This document shows, piece by piece, positions 1-10,945 of a stretch of DNA of 64,000 bases; positions within the stretch are counted from its first letter, which is position 1, and each line of letters begins with the position of its first letter. The stretch is from the NCBI GenBank assembly GCA_015227615.1, contig JAALGZ010000012.1, positions 1,054,001-1,118,000 of the forward strand. The letters run 5' to 3'. Origin of the DNA: Labyrinthula sp. Ha (taxonomy: Eukaryota > Sar > Bigyra > Labyrinthulida > Labyrinthulaceae). The notes beneath the pieces are model-generated. The model had not been told where the DNA came from and ran no database searches. It saw only the letters and a list, made by a program, of their open reading frames with translations. A program made the translations under genes and the position numbers.

Positions 1-1839
1 ACTAACTCATTAGTTCATTCAAACAGCTTCTTGTTCCAGTGAACCAATTTGTCAAACATATCAATTATCTTAGCTTTTGTTTATGAGAACATATTGAATC
101 ATTCATTTTGGGATTAAATTTTGTGAGCCGACCAAATCCTAAAAAATTAATGTTGGAAAAGAGAATAGGTTTTTTCGTCTAACATCTTATATTCTGAACT
201 TTATAATCACTCCGTCTCAGGTCAAACTTGATAATAAAAGAGTTGCCCAATTTGTTTACTTCAAGAATATGGATCTCGACTACGTGATAAACTGTGTCTA
301 GTATATTTTAATTAAGAATCTCTAACTATCAAAAATTTTCAAGGGAATGCACTTGAGACAAGTTAGTTTAGAATAGAATTTTTGAATTCTTCACATTAAT
401 TTATTATTAAAAAGTTTTGACAAATCAGTACCTTAGATGCCATGTTAACGTTTCTCAAATGATTTCCGTAAACCGTCAGCAGGTTTAGATTGTTAAATTT
501 TCGTGAGATTCGTGTCTCTTAGTTTCACGGTGAGAGGAAATGCATCGTGACTACAGAAGCGCAAAGAGGTTGCATATTATTAATAATCCATGGAGATTTA
601 AGCGCTGGTTCCAGGTCCATACCCAATTAAGCTGAAAAAGCTGAAAATTTTTACTAGTAAGAGCTAAGTGGTATCTTTTTCTTAAATAATGTCCTAGATT
701 TTAAAGTGCTATTCTGGGTCTTTGTAGTTAGATTACTTTGCACAAGCAAGAAATCGATTTGTTTCTGCGTTTCATCATGATTTTAGCCCATTTCCATGTT
801 ACTTTCTACATTCGAGGTAGGAGGGTGTGTCTTCAATGAGGGAGTTATGCTGTCCAATTTATCAATTACAAGTTCTTGCAATGACAACTTTAGGTATCAT
901 CCACGCAAGTGCCATGACTTTCAGTAGAATACTATCTGAGGTCATTCTTATCTGCTTGGTTAAAGTATAAGATTCATACTAACCACTGGTTAGCAGTTTT
1001 CCAAACTGGGTTGAAGGAATGTTTGGTCTACCTCTCTGTTTGAGTCTCCAACCTCTAGCTCCCATGGATGATCACCACACATGGGTGCTGTTCATACTTC
1101 TCTTGTCTTAAAAGTTGCATACGCTATTTTTGTATGGTTAGGAGGATAACTTGGTACACGTTTTCTTAGTATAATGTCCAACAAAGCGTGCCTCCATAAA
1201 GAGATTATAAAAGAGTAGCACCTGAAAAAGAGCTAAGTGTAACTAAACTCTTTGCAACATTAGAAAGAGGATTTATTTCCAACTTGATCAATGATTAATA
1301 TGATATTTTTTTTCATCACGAAACCAAATGGCTCTCTCCACATCAATTGGGACATCTGCACAACCAGTTACCAAGAAAAAATAGAAATAGATGGAGTTTC
1401 AACATGAAAATTCCAAAAGCTTTTAGTCCAAGATTTTCCAAACGAAGTTGCAGATATATTTATTAAGCACCCTAGAATATTTTATCAAGTGGGCCTAAGC
1501 AAATAATGTTAGTTATGGCAGTTTATATTGAGAACCCTGGAAACAGGGACATTCCGGGCTTGAACAACATCCATGTACTGAATCGAAAAAACCAACTACA
1601 AGATTCATACTGGAAATAGAATTGGGTAATTTAACATTACTTAATACTCAAACTATACAAATATCCTAATCTACACATTAATATATCATAATACATAACG
1701 TAATTTCCCAAATATTGTCCCGGCTTGCAACTCTCCCTCACGCCCAACAGAAACTTCTGACAGGGATTCCGTGTGTTTTGTTATTTGTACACAATTCTCA
1801 CCCCAAGTAAAATAAACAATTCCAAACAACGCCGAAATC
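1..1839. other. Intergenic AT-rich region, no intact gene
   Basis: No gene-length reading frame with protein-like composition is seen. Around 1380-1500 there is a weak match to the end of a copia RNase H (separate entry). The rest looks like decayed, unassigned DNA. The last 100 bases or so should hold the promoter and 5' UTR of the gene starting at 1840, but no motif stands out. Confidence 0.6.
1380..1500 (+). mobile_element. Faint Ty1/copia remnant (RNase H end)
   Basis: A short plus-strand stretch reads like the extreme end of a copia polyprotein, where a conserved ADIFTKPL-type motif follows the RNase H domain; here the recognisable piece is EVADIFIKHP. Nothing upstream is convincing. 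This is a very old, heavily broken fossil, and the match is short enough that chance cannot be excluded. Confidence 0.3.
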
Positions 1840-3132
1840 ATGGGGAAGAAAAAACTACTAAGGTATAAAAAAGAAGGGTATGTTAAACGCCAGGCACCAG
1901 AGAATAGGTCTGACTTAGCTAGGGTGAGCAAGGTGATTGTCAGCATAAAAAGTGGGGATTCGTACGATGACAGGTTTTGTCTTACCCGAGAGGGTTCTAG
2001 CGACGCTTTTCTTGAACATGGTAAACATGGTACCACAGCACTTTATACTGTTGACTCAGGGCCAATTATTTTCTACTTGCACCTTGTTATGATAGGTAAA
2101 AAAATCAAGAAAATTGACCTCTTCCCTCGACCTGAAATAAAGGGAAAGAAAGCAGCTCTGTTGCAACCTGTAGATGAGAATGAAGAACAGCTTGAACTAT
2201 TGAAGGAACTCAAGGCAATGTGTGACCAAGTAGGTCCTCAGAGCGTCTTCTTCAACTTCGAGTGTTGCGCAGGGTACTCTGAAGCTGGTTTCGGGCAAAA
2301 TCCGACCGTACAGCCAAGCTACCATGAACTTATCGCCTTCTTGGTGAGAATCTACGGAGCAACTTGTCTATTTTGTGATTTTTCCCTCAAAGCACTCATA
2401 TCAAACTGGTCCAATAAACTACTGGGGCCAAAACCTTTTACCATTGTTGGTCAGTTTGCCGACGAGCTTTTCCTTTCCTTTTACCCTTTTAGAATGAAGA
2501 GTACCAACATACCCGCGCTGCAAAAGTTAGGACATTTGGTACCTCAAGCATCTACCACATCTCGAAAGAACGGTCTTAAACCAAGTAGAATAGATTTTTT
2601 AGCCCAAAAGGAAACCATCCTCTACACCGTAAACACAGAAGTTGAACCTCTTCTTAGAAGAACGGAAAACAATGTTAAGGAAAGATACAAAACCCCCGAC
2701 CTGCCTATTCAATCTCCATATGAGATCGAAATTTTAAGTGTTGCTTCCTATTTCAACTCGGGGGATTTTACAAGGAAAGCTTTAAGTTTAGCAAACCAAA
2801 GCAATGATATAAACTTGTGCATTCTTGACGAGAAGAATTTCGGGTTCTGTGGGCATGCAGTTATAACTTACCCAACGAAAAATCCTGAGAAAAACCCGAA
2901 TCCAGGAAGGATAGTTGTAAGCTGTGCGCATATGAGCGACATTGTTTCCATTCCTGCGTCTAGTGGTAACTTATTAAACGTTGTTGAGAAGAGTTATGGA
3001 CCAAAAAGCAAGGAGTACTACCATGTCTTGGAGCGTCTTAAATTTGCGAAAACCGACTTTGAAAAGAACCAGACAGTCCAGGATTTGAGCATAGGATTGG
3101 TTAAAGGGGTTTCGTTACTGTCTATAAATTGA
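1840..3132 (+). CDS. Unrecognised 430-residue protein
   Basis: An uninterrupted frame starts at an ATG in the context atcATGGGG and opens with a lysine-rich stretch (MGKKKLLRYKK). I do not recognise the family. The composition is that of a soluble mixed alpha/beta protein with no signal peptide or clear membrane segment. Notable segments are a cysteine-containing FNFECCAGYSEAGFGQ near residues 138-153, an aromatic stretch around residues 205-220, and a C-terminal part with regular hydrophobic spacing. The use of the third codon position matches the neighbouring real genes, unlike the deserts. It converges on dihydroorotase, whose stop codon lies 43 bp beyond its own. It may be a lineage-specific protein. 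No function is proposed. Confidence 0.8.
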   Translation: MGKKKLLRYKKEGYVKRQAPENRSDLARVSKVIVSIKSGDSYDDRFCLTREGSSDAFLEHGKHGTTALYTVDSGPIIFYLHLVMIGKKIKKIDLFPRPEIKGKKAALLQPVDENEEQLELLKELKAMCDQVGPQSVFFNFECCAGYSEAGFGQNPTVQPSYHELIAFLVRIYGATCLFCDFSLKALISNWSNKLLGPKPFTIVGQFADELFLSFYPFRMKSTNIPALQKLGHLVPQASTTSRKNGLKPSRIDFLAQKETILYTVNTEVEPLLRRTENNVKERYKTPDLPIQSPYEIEILSVASYFNSGDFTRKALSLANQSNDINLCILDEKNFGFCGHAVITYPTKNPEKNPNPGRIVVSCAHMSDIVSIPASSGNLLNVVEKSYGPKSKEYYHVLERLKFAKTDFEKNQTVQDLSIGLVKGVSLLSIN

Positions 3133-3175
3133 GAAATCAGCGTTATACAGTTGTAAGTTATTTGTCAGTCTACAT

Positions 3176-4312
3176 CTAGTTTTTTTCTCTTGAAAGAAAC
3201 TTCCACTTTAGTACCTTACCTGCGAGAAGGGGAACAACTTGATTTGCAGGGTTCCTGCATTGGCTAGCATTGCTAAAAGTAACAAAGTTTGGAACTTGAT
3301 TGTCAACCCTTTCCAATATGATCTTTCCTGTATTTTTTGGCAAGCCATAGAAGGTAGCTCCATTCTTACCTATGAAATTCTCAAATTTCTTTTGAACATT
3401 TTCATCCTCTACATTCAGGGCTTCAAGGTAGAACTCAATGGGATTTGTTGCTGAGAACACTCCAGCGCAACCGCAGTGTTCACCGCCGTGTCTTAACTTG
3501 CTTTCAACTGAGTGGGCTGCACTATCTGTTCCAAGAAAAAATCTTTCAGGATGCTTACATGTATCCGAGAAAATGCTAAGCAGCGCTTTTCTATGCTTCT
3601 CGCTTTTTAAAACAGGTAGGCAGAAATTATGTGGCCTTACTTTGTTCCCTTTGAAAATTTCGTTTCTGTTAAAAAGAAGATGTTGTGGAGTTATAGAAGC
3701 AGCAATATTTATTCCCTCTGGACAGTTCTCAACAAATTCTACAGCATACTTGGAGGTACAGTGTTCTAAAACAATCCTTAGATTAGGAAATTTCGTAACA
3801 AGATCTGGTAGGACGTTCTTCACGAACACCTTTTCTCGTTCAAATATATCAATAAGTTCTCCATGACTATCTTGCTGGACTTCTCCGTGTATTAACAAGA
3901 GAATTCCCTCTTCTTCCATTCTTTTAAAAACATTTGCTAAATTCTCGCTCCATAGATTGGTTACTCCATTGTCTGAGTTTGTGGTTGCACCAGCAGGATA
4001 AAGTTTGCAAGCAAATACACATCCACTCTGCTTAGCCTTGGTGATTTCATCAGGTAAAGTGGTGTCTGTCAAGTAGAGCGTCATCAGCGGTTCAAATGGT
4101 TGTAAATCTTTAGGTACCGCTTTTAGAATCCTCTCCCGATACTGCAAGGCCTGATCAACTGTCACAACTGGCGGAACAAGGTTTGGCATTGCAATGGCTC
4201 TGCGAAATTGTCTTGCTACAAGAGGAACTATCGTCTTAAGTAATTCTCCATCTCTGAAGTGATGATGGAAATCATCTGGTTCATTCAAGATTAACCGTTG
4301 AACTTTCTTCAT
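3176..4312 (-). CDS. Dihydroorotase, PyrC (class II) type
   Basis: This 378-residue enzyme closes N-carbamoyl-L-aspartate to dihydroorotate, the third step of de novo pyrimidine synthesis. The TIM-barrel amidohydrolase signatures are all in place: the metal-binding HxH in DFHHHFRDG (His16, His18), the lysine that is carbamylated in the family in CKLYPAGATTNS (about Lys103), HGEV (His142), EHCT (His184) and the catalytic aspartate in GTDSAAH (about Asp263). The length fits the E. coli PyrC / yeast URA4 class (about 345-380) and not the large CAD multienzyme, so in this organism the enzyme is free-standing. It is transcribed divergently from the WD40 gene with about 54 bp between likely start codons, so they probably share a promoter. 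Confidence 0.96.
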   Translation of the reverse strand: MKKVQRLILNEPDDFHHHFRDGELLKTIVPLVARQFRRAIAMPNLVPPVVTVDQALQYRERILKAVPKDLQPFEPLMTLYLTDTTLPDEITKAKQSGCVFACKLYPAGATTNSDNGVTNLWSENLANVFKRMEEEGILLLIHGEVQQDSHGELIDIFEREKVFVKNVLPDLVTKFPNLRIVLEHCTSKYAVEFVENCPEGINIAASITPQHLLFNRNEIFKGNKVRPHNFCLPVLKSEKHRKALLSIFSDTCKHPERFFLGTDSAAHSVESKLRHGGEHCGCAGVFSATNPIEFYLEALNVEDENVQKKFENFIGKNGATFYGLPKNTGKIILERVDNQVPNFVTFSNASQCRNPANQVVPLLAGKVLKWKFLSREKN

Positions 4313-4366
4313 TTGTGTTATCTCAACAGTGCATTACTGTCGTTACAAAACTGCAAGTGGAAACTT
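4313..4366. promoter_or_regulatory. Short bidirectional promoter region
   Basis: About 54 bp separate the dihydroorotase start (minus strand) from the likely WD40 start at 4367 (plus strand). Both genes must be driven from within this gap or from inside the other gene. No TATA-like or other named motif is evident. The role is inferred from position only. Confidence 0.45.
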
Positions 4367-5386
4367 ATGGAGCTCATGAAAGTTGGGTGCTTAGACACTA
4401 GTAGTGGGGTGCTGGACCTTTTTCGAAGTGGGTCAGTACTGGGAGTTATCAAAGAAGATTTCAAAGTTGAATTGAGGGATCTTTCTGGAGATGGAGGTGT
4501 CGTTTTGGAATTAAATGATCATACGGCAAGGATCAGAGGAGGGGTATACTTTGGTGATCAGAAGGGTTTGATAACCGCCGGGGAAGATGGCAATATTTTT
4601 ATGTATGATATAAGACAGTCAAATAAATCGGTGAAAACTTTTATGGTGCCCGAGCCTATTGTTAGCGACTCCGAATCTGTTTCGACAAAAGGAACAGAAA
4701 GCTCATCTGGATGGGGTTGTGTTGATATCGGATTTGGAGAAACAATTTTTGCAGGTGGAACCCAGCGTGGAAATGACTCAGATATAGTTTTTTATGATAT
4801 GCGATCCTCAAAGGTTTTGGCTCAGTTCAATGAATCTCATTCCGATTCAATCACAAGCTTAGAGTTTTGTAAGAGAAAAGCACAGCTACTTTCAGCTTCC
4901 ACCGACGGGTTGGTTTGCACTTTCAACATAACAAAAACAGGAGAGGATGATGCATTAGCTTCAGTTTTAAATTTTGGTGATCCAGTAAAAAAGGCAGGAT
5001 ATTTTGGACCCGAAAGTTCTATGGCTTTTGCGCTGGGGAATTCTGAAAATTTTGGTTTATTCAATATTTCAGAAGCAACTTTAGTGAAACTTTTTTCACA
5101 GTGCGATGATTTAGAGGAACAATCTGAAATCTTGGATACTATGATATCTGCCCAATACTTTGAACAGGCACAGAAACTTTTCCTTAGCAGCGGACGGGAA
5201 AACAATTTTCAGCTTAACGATGTACAAATAGAAAAATTAACCCCAATACTTCACGCAAACAACTCACATAGTGATTTCGTTACCTGTGTAGATATTCTCG
5301 CAATAGACAATAATAATCTCCCGGAAAGGCTAATTTCGGCTTCACTTGACCGAAAGATAGGTCTATGGACAGCTAACCGCGGTTAG
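4367..5386 (+). CDS. WD40 repeat protein, WDR89-like
   Basis: A predicted 339-residue beta-propeller. WD-type repeats are visible as HTARIRGGVYF...LITAGEDGNIFMYDIR, then HSDSITSLEF...LLSASTDGLVCTFNI, and finally HSDFVTCVDIL...RLISASLDRKIGLWT at the C-terminus. The spacing of a long divergent middle part between well-kept repeats recalls WDR89, a poorly characterised family. The frame is open back to an ATG at 4298, but that one lies inside the dihydroorotase coding region; the ATG at 4367 (or 4376) leaves a gap and better fits the propeller length. The stop codon overlaps the stop of the convergent gene by two bases. It is likely a scaffold; partners are unknown. Confidence 0.8.
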   Translation: MELMKVGCLDTSSGVLDLFRSGSVLGVIKEDFKVELRDLSGDGGVVLELNDHTARIRGGVYFGDQKGLITAGEDGNIFMYDIRQSNKSVKTFMVPEPIVSDSESVSTKGTESSSGWGCVDIGFGETIFAGGTQRGNDSDIVFYDMRSSKVLAQFNESHSDSITSLEFCKRKAQLLSASTDGLVCTFNITKTGEDDALASVLNFGDPVKKAGYFGPESSMAFALGNSENFGLFNISEATLVKLFSQCDDLEEQSEILDTMISAQYFEQAQKLFLSSGRENNFQLNDVQIEKLTPILHANNSHSDFVTCVDILAIDNNNLPERLISASLDRKIGLWTANRG

Positions 5387-6030
5387 CTGCGTTGTAACTG
5401 TCTTCTAAGCTCTTCGTACTTTCTTTGGAGCATCTTCATTTTGGCGTTTCCATCATCTGTCATAAAAAATGCGCCGATGCCGGCTCCTATTCCTGCATAC
5501 AGCAGAAATCCGAACAACCCGCTTCCCCCGCTAGACGCGGGAATGTCACCAGCCACAGCTTCAGCGCTTAGTAATACTGTGTTCTCACTTTCTAAGACTT
5601 TAATCTTGTAGCCTTCCATTGGCTTACATTGCAAAAATTCTCCAACAACAGTACACTCGATAAAATCCGAAGGCAAATAGCCTGAATCCATACCTCTAGA
5701 CGATGACTTCAGAAGCATTAAAACCAAAATCAAAGCGACTAGGCCTGCAATGGTAAGCATGTTTTTCTCATCATCCCCTGTAAGAAAGCTACTCAGAATT
5801 TGTTTTGATTTTGCCGAAAACTCAGCAGAGTTGAAAAGGGCTTTTTTCTTGGCTTTCCTATGGGTCTTGCTGTCGAACTTTTCTTCTGTTGTTGATGAGC
5901 CAACGGTGTAAGATCTTCTGCGTGAAGCATCATCTTCTTCTTCCTCCTCCAGCTCCTCATCAGAAAAGTCGGTATCATAAGCATCGTTCATCTCTTGGTC
6001 GCTGTCGGAGACAAATCTTCGTCGTGCCAT
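5383..6030 (-). CDS. Acidic two-segment membrane protein, unknown family
   Basis: The 215-residue product has an N-terminal arginine cluster, a strongly acidic run (about residues 24-34, EELEEEEEDD), a basic patch (55-64), a hydrophobic segment at about 91-107 (LTIAGLVALILVLMLL), a middle domain with two cysteines (126 and 135) that might face a lumen, a glycine-rich hydrophobic segment at about 171-190, and a short charged helical tail. This suggests a small bitopic or hairpin protein of an internal membrane. No family was recognised. Its stop codon (TTA on the plus strand at 5383-5385) shares two bases with the TAG of the WD40 gene. Confidence 0.75.
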   Translation of the reverse strand: MARRRFVSDSDQEMNDAYDTDFSDEELEEEEEDDASRRRSYTVGSSTTEEKFDSKTHRKAKKKALFNSAEFSAKSKQILSSFLTGDDEKNMLTIAGLVALILVLMLLKSSSRGMDSGYLPSDFIECTVVGEFLQCKPMEGYKIKVLESENTVLLSAEAVAGDIPASSGGSGLFGFLLYAGIGAGIGAFFMTDDGNAKMKMLQRKYEELRRQLQRS

Positions 6031-6150
6031 TTTTGTTTCTCAATCTCTATAACACTCTTATGTTTATGCTGTTGCAGTTAGACTCCAATTTTGGGGAAAG
6101 CTCAAATATGAGACAAGGCTGCGCTAGATTGGTAATGAATTAGGCCTAAA

Positions 6151-6200
6151 CATAGATATTTTGGGCAAAGTGAAAGTGTCACAAGAATACATTTCGGAGA
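6151..6200. repeat. 50-bp sequence shared with 46041-46090
   Basis: These 50 bases match 46041-46090 in the same orientation at roughly 78% identity, sharing the core TTTTGGGCAAA followed by TGAAA and ACAA-AATAC. Both copies lie about 120-170 bp upstream of a minus-strand gene (the acidic membrane protein here, PMS2 there). It may be a small dispersed repeat or a shared upstream element. Confidence 0.5.
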
Positions 6201-9200
6201 ACACACTAGAGTCTAGATACCGCGCTAAAGGGTCTCCAGACTATCCAATCCTTCGTGGATTTCATACAGCCTATGTTCATTCAATAAACCTAGTTTATGT
6301 CACTCAACACAAACGAAAAAGAGCTGCAACAGCACCTCTTCTCAAAGTGTTCTCTAACCGTATTGCTGATCCAGGAAATTAGAAGGCAAGATGTGTGGGG
6401 TACACGTCCTTAGAAGGTTTGAAGAAGTTCCAGATGATAGCTATCTGACTACCTAAAAGGGATCATCAGCTCCACCTAGTACTCGTACCGCCTCAAAGTC
6501 TGGTTCTTACTCACTCAACAGGCAGAATGAAAAGATAACAGCTATGTTATCTTTGCGGGAGAATGAAATGTGGGAATAATAAGGTTTTTTATCTATGATA
6601 AAGGTTAAGAAGTTCGCGGGCAGCTGAGCCCAGAGAAAGAGTAGGAGCAAAGCTTTATCAGGTGCTTTGTATGAGAAGACGAAAGATAGGGCGGATCCAG
6701 AAGCTTTGTTGACTAACTGGGAGCAATAAAAATCTATAGCACCTGAACTTCGGAAGTTAGAGGATGGAAGATGCAGATAATATATCTGCATCTAAAGAAA
6801 AAATGGCATTTACTTTCAGTGATCAAGAAATTAGAGTTGATGAGCTAGATTTACAAGAACTTAATATGTTCCAACTGAGTTAGTTAGGTCTATTGGTTAA
6901 CATAAAAGTAACATATTCTTGCAATGCTAAAATATCCTTGAAAATATATAAGATCTAATAGATTTTATCAATGAAGTGGGACTGTTAGCTAGAATTGAGA
7001 GAAAAGTCCTTTTTCACGAAAACCACGCAAAGATCTACTGGTATAGCTAATTATATATCAACCAGGCTTGTATCACCCAAAGTTATCTCTCGAGATTAAG
7101 AGAAATATTTTTTTATCGAGTTTTTCTTCAAAAAAAAACTTTTTTAATGGAATTCTACTCCACACACTCTAGAAATTCACCACAAGAAATACCAGCTTCC
7201 TTAGGCAAATACAAGATAAGGTTATAAACAAAACAAAAAAAATATATCAGATACTATTACCGGGTAATGCAAATAATTATCTGGTTAGCACAAACCTAAG
7301 AAGTAGGGAGCTGAACCGAGATCAATTCAGAGGAAGCAATGTAGATGTGAAGGTTCTAGCTGATGAACTTCTTCAATGGAACATGCAGATTGTGAAGCAC
7401 GATTTCGCAACAGAAAAAGTGGATTCACAAACAATACAACATATTTTTGAAACGACGATACTTCTAAAAATTAGAATATGACTTCTTAAGGACTAACAAA
7501 CCTCTTCTTGTAAGAAAACCTTAAATGAATTGGGCATCAGTATGAGAATAAAGTACAAAGCACAGTAAGATTACCTTGGAACAGAAGTCTAGTTCAACTA
7601 TAGCTAAGGAATACTTCTATCTAAAAACAAAGTAATACGGAGTATTAACCTATTCAACAAATTGTGGGTACTTCGGTATAAACCTTTTCGAAGACTCAAG
7701 GAAAAGAAGGTGGATCCTTGATTGATTTCAGAAAAAAGAACTCACCAGACTTGCCAAGAAACTGATACATGAAATAATACCCGAAATGGAAATGAGAAAA
7801 TTTAGGTGCAAATATGCACACCTTCTTCGGGAACAAAATTAAAAACACTGAGAGATCTATTTTGGGGCAGCAGAACGGAATATCCACAAGGTATAAGAAG
7901 GCATATCTGAAATATTTAATAGGTAAGATAGATCAACTGTCCTCAAAATACACCTGAGGTTTGAGAATAGTAACAACAATTAAAAAAAATATAAGATGAC
8001 AATCAGTGCTGTAAATAGAAAATTACCTACTCGGAACTTCTATAAGACATCAACGTTAATTATTGCAATGTGAAAATTGGATAAGAATATTTCTGTGTCA
8101 TACGGTTTCGAACTAACAACATAAAGAACATGGATGCTATGATCGTGCAGGAGACTAAACGATGGGAGTCCTAGAATCAAAAAAATGTGCCAGTAAATCA
8201 TAGAATAAACCACCAGAACCTTTTCAGTAGCTTAAAATACTTTAAAATTGCTCCGCATACACTAAGAATATTAAAGTACATGAGGTGTGTTGCATTTGAT
8301 ATAAAATGCATTTATGTTCAAAGACGTTTTTAAACGCCACCTTCAACAATTTCAATAACTTTTTTTAAATATGCAAGTTTACTAACTTATACGATGATAT
8401 AATCTACAACATAAAGGCTTGGTCTATTAAAGAAATTAATTTGAGCGCGTGGTACCCTTATTTCTTATCCTATAACTTTTCTAAATACTACTTTAAAGTT
8501 CTCGAAATCGATCAACAAAACTACAACAGCCTGTATGAAATCTTGTTTAGAGCTACACGACTTTCAGAAGAGGAATCCAAATGCTAAATAAAACATAATT
8601 ATAAACGGGAATCACGAACAAGAGTGCTTAGAGGAACATATTCTTTGGGTAGTTTTCATGGATTTAAAGAAAAAATATATATTTATTTCACTGAACATTG
8701 TACAATCACCTCGTTTACAATAAAATATTCGTAGAAACTTGATATAGATAATACCACGCCTTTAAGGAAAGAAAAATGCGTGTTTATAAGTAGAGACTGT
8801 TGTTTGCGGCATTTAAGAATACCCGGGATGTTATGTGAGGAACTCGTTGTTGTCAAGTCTGTTTAGAGTTGTCCCAGACAATATAATTTCTAGACTAGAA
8901 AAATATACCTTGTTGAAAATGTTGTCCAACTGCTAACCTTCGTGAATGATACAATATGTTCGTTAAATATAAATAGCAACCAATATCTTGACCCAAAAAC
9001 TTTTCAAATTTCAACATTTAACTTATATTCAAGTAAACCACAAAAATACAAGAATTATGAACTTGAAAGAAAATATAACATTTATCGACTTCATCCCGAG
9101 AAATTTATTAACTAAATTGGCTGAGGTTTGTACTCTAGAAAACAAAAACGATACCAAAAAACAAGAAATAAGACTAGAAGAGACTCAAAATTTTGTAACA

Positions 9201-9604
9201 AATTAATAACCAACCTAGAGCAGCTCCAATAACCGTTATAGGTCCAATGAATAATAATCTTGAAGTGTCGAGATAAGCTTTATCCAGCATCAAATTGGAA
9301 ATGGTGGATATATGGTTTCGCATCTTTTAAAGATGGTAGAGGTGCTATTACCACTAGTAAGTTTTGAAAAACAACTTTTCTAGAGAAGATTTAACAAACG
9401 AAGTATATATTGGGGGATTGCCGTGGCTCTGCTAAGCTCAACTTTATCAAGTGACACAGGATTCTTGATACTCTGTGCTCTATGGTACTGGCTTCATTTT
9501 CTTTCTTAAATAGAGAACTGGGATGTAGCTCGTAAAGCTAATATGCATCCAACGGAACTTCTAAAACAAAAGAATCTAGCGACAACATAAACCATAACAA
9601 ATCC

Positions 9605-9847
9605 TCAATAAACCACGATCAGCTCTAAGGTGATGAATGCGAAATGATGGGACTTCAACTACAATCAAAATAATACAGTCAATGATACAAAACCGCCATT
9701 ATCAAGAAGCAACATATCCATGTAAAACTCACAGACAACTACAACAGTAATAATAATAAGATTGGCCATCACAACTGAATAAACAAGCCGCTTGCATGTG
9801 GCAGCTTTGTCGCCTCCTGGCTTTTTTGAGGTATGAAAGCCCGACAT
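9605..9847 (-). CDS. Possible small spliced single-TM protein
   Basis: An ATG at 9847 opens a frame with a polar, lysine-containing start (MSGFHTSKKPGGDKAATCKR), then a strong hydrophobic segment (VVMANLIIITVVVVC) typical of a membrane anchor. A candidate 30-nt GT-AG intron at 9659-9688 matches the size of proven introns elsewhere in the window; removing it extends the product to about 70 residues ending in another hydrophobic stretch. The local codon composition is less AT-rich than the surroundings. The family is not recognised, there is no homology support, and the short length means it could be chance. Confidence 0.35.
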
Positions 9848-10879
9848 ATTAATCTATCCATACAATTTATCCAAAAGATTTAACATCTTTCACCCTACAC
9901 CACCTATTCAAAGTCAAACAATAATAATGCTACCAAGAAGTCTCAATGAACTTTACTGTACAACCTGGATCCTAAGCCATTGAACTTCTAGAATAAGAAA
10001 TATGCAACATGAAATACCTGTGCCTCGAATATATACTATTTCCCCTTCTTAGTGATGCATTCAAGTTGAGGAAGATAAAAGGATAATAATGCTATCAACA
10101 AGTTTAAGAATTTATTAAGTATCTCTATCCAATGAGACAGAACACAGAGACATAGAAAGCAAAACCAGCAAGTCGTATTCAACTCAGAAAACACCTGTCT
10201 GAACTCATACCGAACTTTAAAACTTAACTCTCAAAAACCGATTGTCCAGTGAGAGCAAAATATTTGGCAAGAATCCAAAGAAGGATAGGTAGTAGACTAA
10301 GACCGAAGGGAACCTGCTAGAATTCGCATCTATATAACTCATTCATCACCATGAATTGGGTGTAATATTACACCTGGAGCTGTAAGGCACAGAGAACGCC
10401 CTTTATTATCTTTCACTCTTATTTCATATTGTTTGCAAGATCTGCATAGCTCCTTAGAAAATACTGTGAAACTCGAATTTTAGAATCTATGCTAGGGGAA
10501 TCCTAGGTAACACGGTCCTGGTCTGCTGTTATGCTAATACCGATCAGTGCCTGTACACGAAGTCGGAATAAGAAACTTGAAAGAGTAGCACAGGAAAAAA
10601 ACAAGGATCAAGACAATAACTAATTCAGCTCAAGCCAGTATATAATAGAATAAACTAATGGAGCCGCAGAGACTAGCGACATCAGGATTCAGGAAGACCT
10701 CCGGCACGTAAGGGTTGGAACAGAGGTTCTTATTGGTAATGTTATAGAACCCCCTTAATAATTATGTGAGTAAAGTGATCTAATTAAATAAAGCTTATTA
10801 ATTATAATTTGGTAATTATTATAGGTCTTATCCTTAATAAGAGAAATCGGATTTTGGTTCCTATTAGATGATTCGGTTT

Positions 10880-10945
10880 GAAACTTGATGTTCAATTATC
10901 AGCAATCAATCAAAATGACTGATGAATTACCAAATTCAGTCAATA
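10880..10945 (+). repeat. Partial copy of AT-rich dispersed repeat
   Basis: The segment containing CAATCAATCAAAA lines up with the end of the repeat copy at 40390-40795 (shared TTGAT..TCAATTAT, AATCAATCAAAA and GAATTA blocks). Only one end of the element can be recognised here. Confidence 0.4.

Noticed and set aside
3239-3866. Plus-strand frames opposite dihydroorotase
   Set aside because: They are antisense shadows of the well-supported minus-strand gene.
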